Shown here piece by piece: positions 1 through 5,221 of a stretch of DNA of 7,566 bases. The notes below the pieces were generated by a model, which was given only the letters and a program-made list of their open reading frames with translations, had not been told where the DNA came from and ran no database searches. The stretch is from Leptolyngbyaceae cyanobacterium M65_K2018_010 (GTDB taxonomy: Bacteria; Cyanobacteriota; Cyanobacteriia; Phormidesmidales; Phormidesmidaceae). Within the stretch, counting starts at the first letter, position 1; each line of letters opens with the position of its first letter. Both the position numbers and the translations under genes were made by a program. The DNA is taken from positions 1-7,566 of the forward strand of contig DVEE01000075.1 of assembly GCA_015295885.1 (NCBI GenBank), read 5' to 3'.

Positions 1-49
1 TCGGACCTCTTGCTTTTTTATAGCTGTAAGTGGTTTGGTTGGGGTCTTT

Positions 50-114
50 CAGAAGGATGAATTACTGGCTAGGTCAGCCTCTTCACTATCCTTCTGCCTT
101 CATCCTTCTGCCTT
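50..114. repeat. 14-nt direct repeat with an inverted copy, upstream of agrE
   Basis: ATCCTTCTGCCTT occurs at 88-100 and again at 102-114, a period of 14 nt. The 12-mer CAGAAGGATGAA at 50-61 is the exact reverse complement of TTCATCCTTCTG at 99-110, so the transcript could fold a 12-bp stem over a 37-nt loop. C/T-rich short repeats of this kind are common between genes in filamentous cyanobacteria (general knowledge). I see no NtcA-type GTA-N8-TAC site and no convincing promoter in 1-209. The T-run at 14-19 might be the tail of an upstream terminator, but its stem would lie outside the window. Confidence 0.6.
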
Positions 115-209
115 TGGCTATACCGGCACGCTCTTGCTGGTGGCATCAGCCATGGCTCCCGCTATGGTTTGTGCCCTTGCTCCCGTTCATTTAGATCAGC
201 TGCAGACCT

Positions 210-2318
210 ATGACTTCCTCCATTCGCTTTCTGATGTGCTCACCCCACTACTACGAAGTGGACTACGTGATTAACCCCTGGATGGAGGGTAATATTCATC
301 GCTCTTCCTTGGAACTCGCCCAGGAGCAGTGGCAAGGACTCTATCAAATCATTGCCAACCATGCCGATGTGGATTTGGTTAAGCCGCAACCGGGCTGGCC
401 CGACATGGTGTTCACCGCCAATGCTGGTTTAATTCTGGATGATCAGGTGGTGCTCAGTCGCTTTTTGCATCCGGAGCGCCAGGGAGAAGAGCCTTTCTTT
501 AAGGAGTGGTTTGAGTCCCAGGGGTACACCGTCCACACCCTGCCCGCTGAGCTGCCCTTTGAGGGGGCCGGCGATGCCTTGCTAGACCGCGAGGGCCGCT
601 GGTTGTGGGCGGGCTATGGCTTCCGTACCGAGCTTGACTCCCATGCCCTGGTGGCCCAGTGGTTGAATATTGAAGTGCTGTCGCTGCATTTGATGGATGA
701 GCGCTTCTACCACCTGGATACCTGTTTTTGCCCCCTTACCGAGGGCTACCTGCTTTACTATCCCCCGGCCTTTGATGCCTACTCAAATCGACTGATTGAG
801 CTACGAGTACCGGCGGAAAAGCGGATTGTGGTAGATGAGCCCGACGCGGTGAACTTTGCCTGTAATGCCGTTAACATTGACCGTCTGGTGATTATGAACC
901 AGGCTAGCGACGACCTCAAACGGCAGTTGGCGGCGGTGGGCTTTGAGGTGATGGAAACCCCGCTGACGGAGTTTCTCAAGGCGGGCGGGGCGGCTAAGTG
1001 TTTGACCCTACGGGTGACCGAACCCCTGCATCCAGAACCCACCGGGGAGAGCGGTATTGTGGCTCGTACCGTTACGCTGACTGGGCACCTACTAGATTCG
1101 GGGTTGGTCAATCGAGCCCTGGACTTGGTGGTGGAAGGAGGCGGTAGCTTCCAGGTGCTGAAATTTGACCTGGGTGAGCAGCGCCAGAGCACCTCTTCTG
1201 CAGAGATCAGAGTTTCGGCCCCCAGCCTGGAACTGATGGATGAAATTATGGCCCAGCTGATTGACCTGGGCGCGGTGGCATTACCCGATCAGGAGCAGGA
1301 TGCCCACCTGGTCACGATTAACCAGGCTGGGGTGGCCCCCGACGACTTCTATAGCTCCACCATTTACCCCACCGAGGTACGGGTACAGGGGCAATGGGTG
1401 CGGGTGCAAAACCAGCGCATGGACGGGGTGATTGTTGTATCGACCTCGGCGACGGGCCCTGCGGCGGTCTGCAAGCTGCTGCGGGATCTGCAGGTGGGCG
1501 ATCAGGTGATCGTCGGTTATGACGGTATTCGCAGTGTGCGCAACGCCGCCGAACGCAGCCGTTCCACCCACCAGGAAGAATTTAGCTTTATGGGCTCGGG
1601 GGTTTCCAGTGAGCGCCGGGTTGAGCTGATTGTCGAGCAGGTGGCCTGGGAATTGCGTCGTCTACGGGATCAGGGGGGTAAAACCGTGGTGGTGGCAGGC
1701 CCCGTAGTGATCCACACCGGCGGCGGGGAACACCTGTCGCGGCTGATTCGAGAGGGCTACGTGCAGGCCCTATTGGGCGGTAATGCGATCGCGGTTCACG
1801 ACATTGAGCAGGCCCTCCTGGGGACCTCCCTAGGAGTAGATATGAAGCAGGGTACCTCCGTGCGGGGGGGGCATCGCCACCACCTGCGAGCCATTAACAC
1901 CATCCGTCGCTACGGCAGCATTGCCAACGCCGTTGAGCAGGGCGTGCTGACCAAAGGGGTCTTTTACGAATGCGTTCGCCATAATGTGCCCTTCTCCCTG
2001 GCCGGTTCAATCCGGGATGATGGTCCCCTACCCGATACCCAGATGGATCTGATTGCGGCCCAGGCGGACTATGCCCGGTTGATTGAGGGCTGCGACATGA
2101 TTCTGATGCTGTCCACCATGCTCCATGCGATCGGGGTTGGGAACATGACTCCAGCCGGGGTGAAGATGGTGTGCGTCGACATTAATCCCGCCGTCGTAAC
2201 TAAACTGGCCGACCGGGGATCCTTAGAATCCACGGGAGTTGTCACCGATGTGGGTCTCTTCCTGAGCCTACTGGTGAAGCAGTTAGAGCGCTTGACCCAA
2301 CCCCACATAGCGGCCTAG
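210..2318 (+). CDS. agrE: Bifunctional arginine dihydrolase / ornithine cyclodeaminase (AgrE/ArgZ type)
   Basis: Cytoplasmic enzyme of 702 aa, close to the roughly 700 aa of its cyanobacterial homologues. Residues 1-270 form the guanidine-modifying domain, which turns arginine into ornithine, ammonia and CO2. The residues described for ArgZ fall in exact register: Asn22 (in INPWMEGN), Asn71 (in FTANAG), His168 (in FYHLDTCF) and the nucleophile Cys264 (in AAKCLTLRV). Residues of about 275-360 match the conserved LOR/SDH region. Residues of about 365-690 form an NAD-dependent domain (VVVAGPVVIHTGGG near 500; GGNAIAVHD) that in Anabaena AgrE converts ornithine to proline. Together they feed arginine from cyanophycin into the ornithine-ammonia cycle and proline. 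ATG 210 is chosen because homologues start a few residues before IRFLMCSP; no Shine-Dalgarno is visible. A 14-bp tandem repeat begins just before the TAG. Synonym argZ. Confidence 0.96.
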   Translation: MTSSIRFLMCSPHYYEVDYVINPWMEGNIHRSSLELAQEQWQGLYQIIANHADVDLVKPQPGWPDMVFTANAGLILDDQVVLSRFLHPERQGEEPFFKEWFESQGYTVHTLPAELPFEGAGDALLDREGRWLWAGYGFRTELDSHALVAQWLNIEVLSLHLMDERFYHLDTCFCPLTEGYLLYYPPAFDAYSNRLIELRVPAEKRIVVDEPDAVNFACNAVNIDRLVIMNQASDDLKRQLAAVGFEVMETPLTEFLKAGGAAKCLTLRVTEPLHPEPTGESGIVARTVTLTGHLLDSGLVNRALDLVVEGGGSFQVLKFDLGEQRQSTSSAEIRVSAPSLELMDEIMAQLIDLGAVALPDQEQDAHLVTINQAGVAPDDFYSSTIYPTEVRVQGQWVRVQNQRMDGVIVVSTSATGPAAVCKLLRDLQVGDQVIVGYDGIRSVRNAAERSRSTHQEEFSFMGSGVSSERRVELIVEQVAWELRRLRDQGGKTVVVAGPVVIHTGGGEHLSRLIREGYVQALLGGNAIAVHDIEQALLGTSLGVDMKQGTSVRGGHRHHLRAINTIRRYGSIANAVEQGVLTKGVFYECVRHNVPFSLAGSIRDDGPLPDTQMDLIAAQADYARLIEGCDMILMLSTMLHAIGVGNMTPAGVKMVCVDINPAVVTKLADRGSLESTGVVTDVGLFLSLLVKQLERLTQPHIAA
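1785..1792. other. HIP1 octamer GCGATCGC
   Basis: One perfect highly iterated palindrome lies inside the agrE reading frame. Seven- and six-base relatives occur elsewhere, for example GCGATCG near 2127, 3626 and 5885. HIP1 is over-represented in many cyanobacterial genomes, so it supports the taxonomic call. No local function is implied. Confidence 0.8.
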
Positions 2319-2334
2319 GGATAGCGGCCTAGGG
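2307..2334. repeat. Perfect 14-bp tandem duplication across the agrE stop codon
   Basis: ATAGCGGCCTAGGG occupies 2307-2320 and is repeated immediately at 2321-2334. The first copy encodes the last residues (Ile-Ala-Ala) and the TAG stop at 2316-2318. The second copy lies downstream, so the protein end is unchanged. GATAGCGGC recurs at 2385-2392 with its flanks, partly resembling the unit. A recent slippage event is the simplest explanation. Confidence 0.85.
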
Positions 2335-2349
2335 CCAGGTCGAGAACTC

Positions 2350-2389
2350 GATAGCTCAGCTATCTCCCTGGTTGAGCCGGGGAGATAGC
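2350..2389. terminator. Hairpin between convergent agrE and hemJ, possible bidirectional terminator
   Basis: GCTATCTCCC (2359-2368) pairs perfectly with GGGAGATAGC (2380-2389), giving a 10-bp stem and an 11-nt loop. Its 5' arm also belongs to a competing palindrome, GATAGCT-C-AGCTATC (2350-2364). It fills most of the 78-bp gap between the two converging stops, where a terminator working both ways is expected. Neither strand has a T-tract, so it is not a textbook intrinsic terminator; many cyanobacterial ends look like this. Confidence 0.5.
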
Positions 2390-2396
2390 GGCAGGG

Positions 2397-2990
2397 CTAA
2401 GGGCTCTGCAGTACCTGGGATTCGGGCACCTCCGGTTGGGCCTCGGTCCTTTCTCGATCCAGGCGGCGCTTGCGGGCGTAGAGCTGGATAGTTGCGGCCA
2501 TGAACACCACTAGACCGACCATCAGCCAGGTGGTAGCGCCGGTGGGGAAGTTGTTCTTAAAGATCACGAGCATGACGATCGCCACTAGCAACAAAGTCGG
2601 CGCTTCGTTCAAGGCCCGCAGTTGTTTGCTAGACCAGCGGCATTCACCTCGCTGGAGCTGGCGCATCAGCCGACCGCAATAGAAGTGATAACCTAGCAGC
2701 ACGGCCACCAACCCCAGTTTGATATGCATCCAGCCATCTTTCAGGTAGGCCGGCATCAGCACCAGTAGGCCAATGGCCATAGCCACCGTCACCACCATGC
2801 CCGGGGTCGTGATGATGTTGTACAACCGTCGCTCCATCAGTTCGTATTGGCGCTTGAGAATACCCTGGGCCGGTTCCGGCTCAGCCTCAGCTTCCACGTG
2901 GTAAATAAACAGGCGCACCAGGTAAAACAACCCGGCAAACCAGACCACCACACCAATAATATGAAAGGCTTTAAACCAGTAATAGGCCAT
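2397..2990 (-). CDS. hemJ: Protoporphyrinogen IX oxidase HemJ
   Basis: Integral membrane protein of 197 aa (the Synechocystis HemJ is about 193 aa). It oxidises protoporphyrinogen IX to protoporphyrin IX, the last step shared by haem and chlorophyll synthesis. His10 (MAYYWFKAFH) is at the position of the conserved functional histidine of Synechocystis HemJ, a b-type haem protein. Further family signatures are MERRLYNIIT.PGM (52-65), WMHIKL (87-92) and NEAPTL (128-133). Hydrophobic helices are visible at about 8-30, 62-80, 90-105, 132-145 and 152-172, followed by a charged cytoplasmic tail. The start is the only good ATG before helix 1; the upstream sequence has only a weak AAGA. It follows ridA on the same strand after 127 bp that contain an inverted repeat, so it may have its own promoter. 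Confidence 0.93.
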   Translation of the reverse strand: MAYYWFKAFHIIGVVVWFAGLFYLVRLFIYHVEAEAEPEPAQGILKRQYELMERRLYNIITTPGMVVTVAMAIGLLVLMPAYLKDGWMHIKLGLVAVLLGYHFYCGRLMRQLQRGECRWSSKQLRALNEAPTLLLVAIVMLVIFKNNFPTGATTWLMVGLVVFMAATIQLYARKRRLDRERTEAQPEVPESQVLQSP

Positions 2991-3035
2991 AGTTCTTTTT
3001 TGCTTGGGGTGCAGGGGTTACCACCCAGCCATTGA

Positions 3036-3111
3036 GAAACGTTAAGTACGCTTCTATTGTTAGGCAGGGGCTTACCCTTGAGAAGGGATTCGCGACGGTT
3101 CTTAACGTTTC
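3036..3111. repeat. Inverted repeat in the ridA-hemJ gap
   Basis: GAAACGTTAAG (3036-3046) and CTTAACGTTTC (3101-3111) are perfect 11-bp inverted copies 54 nt apart. Between them lies a small hairpin, CCCTT-GAG-AAGGG (3075-3087). The pair fills the leader of hemJ and begins 6 bp past the ridA stop. It could be an mRNA-stabilising or terminating structure after ridA, a processing site, or paired binding sites. Each arm contains the palindrome AACGTT. No T-tract follows. Confidence 0.55.
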
Positions 3112-3117
3112 CAAGGC

Positions 3118-3507
3118 TTACAGCGCCGCGATGCACTCAATTTCAACGGCCACATCCTTGGGCAAGCGAGAAACTTCTACACAGGCCCGCGCTGGAGCCG
3201 ACTCGCCGCCAAAATACTGGGCATAAATAGCGTTAACCGTCGCGAAGTCGTTCATGTCCTTCAGGAACACGGAAGTCTTCACCACGTGGTCAAGGCTAGC
3301 CCCGGCGGCAGCCAAAATTGCCTTGAGGTTAGCGATCACCTGCTCGGTTTGGGCGGCCACATCCCCCTCACCTACCAATTTCCCAGTGACCGGATCCAGG
3401 GCAATCTGACCGGCCACAAAGATCAGTTGTCCGGTGACCGCTACGGCCTGGTTGTAGGGGCCCACGGGGGCTGGGGCCGCCGGGGTGTTGATGATGGTAC
3501 GTTCCAT
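3118..3507 (-). CDS. ridA: RidA family enamine/imine deaminase (YjgF/YER057c/UK114)
   Basis: Full-length cytosolic RidA of 129 aa; the Salmonella and E. coli proteins are 128 aa. It hydrolyses reactive 2-aminoacrylate and related enamine/imine intermediates made by PLP enzymes, releasing ammonia and the keto acid. The active-site set is visible: Tyr18 (GPYNQA), Arg107 (PARACVEV, equal to Arg105 of the archetype) and Glu122 (VEIECIA, equal to Glu120). Cys109 and the motif RLPKDVAVEIE are also typical, so this belongs to the catalytically active subgroup. Active RidA is a trimer in the family. It lies 51 bp downstream of the NUDIX gene on the same strand, probably cotranscribed. No Shine-Dalgarno precedes ATG 3507, but homologues start at this position. 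Confidence 0.93.
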   Translation of the reverse strand: MERTIINTPAAPAPVGPYNQAVAVTGQLIFVAGQIALDPVTGKLVGEGDVAAQTEQVIANLKAILAAAGASLDHVVKTSVFLKDMNDFATVNAIYAQYFGGESAPARACVEVSRLPKDVAVEIECIAAL

Positions 3508-3558
3508 GGGGGCAAGATGAATAGGTAGAGGTTGGATAGTCAGGGGGAGGCCGAGGCC

Positions 3559-4002
3559 CTAGAGGTCCGTGCCAAAGCGAGGACGTTGGCCATAGAATCG
3601 GTACTGCCAATAATCGCGCAAAATGCGATCGTGATCAAAGCAAAGATCGGTAGGACTGTCCCAGGGGTTGATGATGGCGACGGTTTTGGCATCGTCTGCG
3701 GCGATGGGATCAGTGGTGGCGGTGGCCAAAAACACCACGCTGAGGGTGTGCTGGCGAGGGTCTCGCTGGGGGTCGGAGTAGACCGCCAGTTGCTCCACCA
3801 GGGTAACCGCCAGTTGGGTTTCTTCCAGGGCCTCGCGGCGGGCGGCCACTTCGACGGATTCACCGTAATCTACAAAGCCACCCGGTAAGGCCCAGCCCAG
3901 GGGTGGATGGTGGCGTTCAATCAGCACAATTGGACGATGGGGATGGTGCAGCAGTTCGATAATGAGATCAACGGTGGGGGCCGGGTTGCGGTAAGTGGTC
4001 AC
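3559..4002 (-). CDS. NUDIX hydrolase
   Basis: Single-domain protein of 147 aa that should cleave a nucleoside diphosphate linked to another moiety; the substrate cannot be read from sequence. The Nudix box spans residues 42-64: G42-x5-E48-x7-R56-E57-x2-E60-E61-T-Q63-L64. All acidic metal ligands and the Arg are kept; the usual Gly near the end is Gln63. The strand before it reads GWALPGGFVDYGES, typical of ADP-ribose pyrophosphatase-like members. The C-terminal part (HDRILRDYWQYRFYG) resembles a cyanobacterial subgroup I recall. The start is GTG at 4002: an in-frame TAG six codons upstream excludes any longer form, and the MTTYRNPAPTVDLI start matches homologues. No Shine-Dalgarno is visible. 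First gene of the probable NUDIX-ridA unit. Confidence 0.9.
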   Translation of the reverse strand: MTTYRNPAPTVDLIIELLHHPHRPIVLIERHHPPLGWALPGGFVDYGESVEVAARREALEETQLAVTLVEQLAVYSDPQRDPRQHTLSVVFLATATTDPIAADDAKTVAIINPWDSPTDLCFDHDRILRDYWQYRFYGQRPRFGTDL

Positions 4003-4138
4003 TGAGGATGCAGGAAGCTAAAGATTCATCGAGCTATTTAATCCTAAGGGGTCATTCCCAACCTTGCTATCAGGCCGATGAATTCCAGTTCTTCAAAGCC
4101 CCAAGTAGCCGAGTCTCGTTAATTGGAAGAGAGGAGTT

Positions 4139-4180
4139 TGGGGGCTGCGTCGTTCGGCTAAGCTCACGCCGAAGCCCCCA
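4139..4180. other. Strong two-part hairpin, function unknown
   Basis: TGGGGGC (4139-4145) pairs with GCCCCCA (4174-4180). Directly inside, TTCGGC (4153-4158) pairs with GCCGAA (4168-4173), leaving a 7-nt bulge on the 5' side and a 9-nt loop. A related C-run, AAAGCCCCAA, lies at 4095-4104 and could compete for the G-run. It lies between divergent transcripts, where a terminator for the flanking genes is not expected. An sRNA, an antisense transcript end or a relic repeat are possible. Confidence 0.55.
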
Positions 4181-4246
4181 GCCAGGGAGTTCTACCCCCT
4201 CCACCCCCAACCGCATCTTCTATTGAATTGCACCCGCCTACTTAAC

Positions 4247-4284
4247 TGATAGGGGTCGCGGGTAGGTGATACGAGCCCCTATCA
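4247..4284. other. Perfect 9-bp hairpin upstream of the riboswitch promoter region
   Basis: TGATAGGGG (4247-4255) pairs with CCCCTATCA (4276-4284). TCG/CGA (4256-4258 with 4272-4274) extends the stem past a single bulged G. A T-rich stretch follows on the plus strand (ATCTGTTTG, then AATTTTTGG at 4300-4308). It could end a short plus-strand transcript before the riboswitch transcription unit begins, or be a repeat element. No gene that needs it is visible. Confidence 0.5.
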
Positions 4285-4327
4285 ATCTGTTTGAACTGTG
4301 AATTTTTGGTAGGGGGGCAGTGCCCCT

Positions 4328-4357
4328 TGGGCATTTCAAGGTTGAGGAGGCTACACT
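4328..4357 (+). promoter_or_regulatory. Candidate sigma-70-type promoter for the riboswitch-usp transcript
   Basis: TGGGCA (4328-4333, 4 of 6 matches to TTGACA), an 18-bp spacer and TACACT (4352-4357, 4 of 6 matches to TATAAT) would start RNA near 4364, just before the riboswitch aptamer. The position fits well; the sequence match is weak. Confidence 0.3.
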
Positions 4358-4369
4358 AGAGCTATCGAA

Positions 4370-4528
4370 CAAGTCAGCCTAGTCTAGCGGTCCCACAGCC
4401 TGCTAGAGCGGGGGAACCAACAAAGGGGCGTGTTTCCGAGTTCTAAAACCCCACTGGGGGTCATCGGAAAGGGACATCTCTCAGTCCTAGCCCGGCAGCT
4501 AACCTCGTCGGCATTGAGGGGAGACTGA
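4370..4528 (+). ncRNA. Cyclic-di-AMP riboswitch (ydaO/yuaA class)
   Basis: The conserved blocks of the class appear in order. After a stem TCTAGC/GCTAGA (4383-4388 with 4402-4407) comes GAGCGGGGGAACC (4406-4418), then GGGG (4425-4428). A variable arm TTTCCGA/TCGGAAA (4433-4439 with 4464-4470) encloses ACCCC/GGGGT. A short arm GGAC/GTCC (4472-4475 with 4484-4487) follows, then CCCGGCAGCTAACCTCG (4491-4507) and GGCATTGAGGGGAG. This matches the recalled Thermoanaerobacter ydaO aptamer block by block, including compensated arms. CCTC/GAGG (4503-4506 with 4516-4519) can form the terminal helix. The closing P1 stem is weak: GCC/GGC plus CAA/TTG around an internal loop. Ends are approximate. The class binds c-di-AMP and usually turns expression off. 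The next plus-strand gene is usp at 4699. Confidence 0.92.
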
Positions 4529-4588
4529 ATCGTCAGCATTGCTTGAACTGTTGGCAGTTTCAGTGTCCTGAGTCGTGGTAACACGGCT
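4524..4588 (+). promoter_or_regulatory. Candidate expression platform of the riboswitch
   Basis: AGTCGTG (4571-4577) pairs with CACGGCT (4582-4588), one pair being G-U, closed by a GTAA tetraloop of the GNRA type. A moderately T-rich run follows (TGTTCGCTGTTT), so it may act as an imperfect intrinsic terminator. Upstream, ACTGAA (4524-4529), at the 3' edge of the aptamer, can pair with TTCAGT (4559-4564) or, inside the aptamer, ACTGA with TCAGT (4481-4485). That offers two exclusive folds. AACTG-TTGG-CAGTT (4546-4559) is a further small hairpin. The assignment is inferred from pairing only. Confidence 0.4.
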
Positions 4589-4661
4589 TGTTCGCTGTTT
4601 ATCAACGGACTCTCACCCACCCACCGGCCCCAGTGAAGGCCAAACGTTCTATTCTTGATAC

Positions 4662-4676
4662 TCCTCCTAGGGAGGA
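4662..4676 (+). promoter_or_regulatory. Hairpin sequestering a GGAGGA Shine-Dalgarno-like sequence
   Basis: TCCTCC (4662-4667) pairs with GGAGGA (4671-4676) across a TAG loop. GGAGGA would be a perfect ribosome site, but it ends 22 nt before ATG 4699 and no start codon lies at the usual spacing. It may be chance, a standby site, or part of riboswitch control of translation. Confidence 0.3.
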
Positions 4677-4698
4677 TACTCAAGCCTGGCTCAAACCT

Positions 4699-5187
4699 AT
4701 GCTGAGACGGTTAGAAACGGCCTTGGACCGTGATAACTTGGCTCAAAACATTGTGTTCCTGTCCCGGGCCAAATCGCCTCGAACCCATCTCAACCCTGCA
4801 GAAGCAACTATTAGCTTCGTGGTGGGTTTCAATGGTTCGGCCCATAGTCAAGCCGCTCTCGATTTAGCCCTTTGCGTAGCTCACCAAACCCGCTTGGTCA
4901 AGGCCAATCCCGTGTTGGTACATGTGGTTTACGTGGTTGATGCCACCCGACCTAAGGCCATTGCTGACGCCGACAGGATTTTGTGGCAGGCCCGTTGTCT
5001 GGCCAGCGAGTGGCGGGGTGCCCTCCATGCCCACTTACGAGTTGGATCGGTGGCTGGGGAACTCAGTCAAGTGGCCCAGGAAGTGGAGGCCGACCTGTTG
5101 TTATTAGGCTGCTACACGGCTAACCATCGCCTGGTTAACCAACTGGCGGAGCATACCCCTTGTTCTGTGGTGGGCTTACCTCGGTAG
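4699..5187 (+). CDS. Stand-alone universal stress protein (Usp) domain protein
   Basis: Protein of 162 aa from ATG 4699. The Usp core starts at about residue 38: strand and turn ISFVVGFNGSAHSQAALDLAL (39-58), a helix, the strand VLVHVVYVVD (72-81), then VGSVAGELSQVAQEVEADLLLLG (about 115-137) and a last strand PCSVVGL. The ATP-binding pattern G-x2-G-x9-G-S is lost: after Gly137 the sequence is CYTANHRLVNQLAEHT, so this is probably a non-ATP-binding type. ATG 4699 is preferred because homologues I recall begin M-x-x-RL-x-x-AL. TTG 4588 (199 aa) and GTG 4633 (184 aa) are possible, but TTG 4588 sits in a leader hairpin. The gene has a c-di-AMP riboswitch in its leader and converges on an antiporter that itself carries Usp domains. 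The precise role is unknown; a link to ion or osmotic stress is inferred. Confidence 0.8.
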   Translation: MLRRLETALDRDNLAQNIVFLSRAKSPRTHLNPAEATISFVVGFNGSAHSQAALDLALCVAHQTRLVKANPVLVHVVYVVDATRPKAIADADRILWQARCLASEWRGALHAHLRVGSVAGELSQVAQEVEADLLLLGCYTANHRLVNQLAEHTPCSVVGLPR

Positions 5188-5190
5188 CCC
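5172..5190. terminator. Short hairpin over the usp stop codon
   Basis: GGGCT (5172-5176) pairs with AGCCC (5186-5190), and AC/GT continues the stem past a bulged T to a CTCG loop. It overlaps the TAG stop (5185-5187) and lies in the 34-bp gap between converging genes. No T-tract follows, so terminator activity is only a possibility. Confidence 0.3.
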
Positions 5191-5221
5191 AACGGCAAGG
5201 CTCCATTTATGGTAGACCCGG

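Larger units (their letters stand above)
4003..4369. other. Intergenic stretch with strong hairpins, no credible protein gene
   Basis: About 370 bp lie between the NUDIX start and the riboswitch. The NUDIX promoter must be at the left edge; an AT-rich patch near 4033-4045 is a possible -10 region on the minus strand, but no clear -35 partner is visible. The rest holds the two hairpins listed separately, then runs of G and C (4311-4332) that can form GGGGC-AGT-GCCCC. A 72-codon open frame at 4008-4226 has no recognisable protein character. Confidence 0.6.

Noticed and set aside
14..19. T-run as an intrinsic terminator of an upstream gene
   Set aside because: No stem can be seen because the window begins 13 nt before it.
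88..114. Possible CRISPR-like repeats
   Set aside because: The unit is 14 nt, tandem and without spacers, and no cas gene is present.
35..274. 79-codon open frame before agrE
   Set aside because: It runs through the short repeats and overlaps the agrE start out of frame; the translation has no recognisable domain.
779..1571. Minus-strand open frames inside agrE
   Set aside because: They are mirror frames of a well-conserved enzyme gene with GC-rich third positions.
3811..3879. Gln63 replacing the Nudix-box Gly as a sign of a dead enzyme
   Set aside because: The catalytic glutamates and arginine are intact and this position varies in related cyanobacterial proteins as I recall them.
4008..4226. 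72-codon plus-strand open frame upstream of the riboswitch
   Set aside because: It crosses a strong hairpin, has low-complexity Ser/Pro-rich content and no ribosome site.
4384..4683. 99-codon minus-strand open frame opposite the riboswitch
   Set aside because: It is antisense to a structured RNA whose conserved bases explain the sequence.
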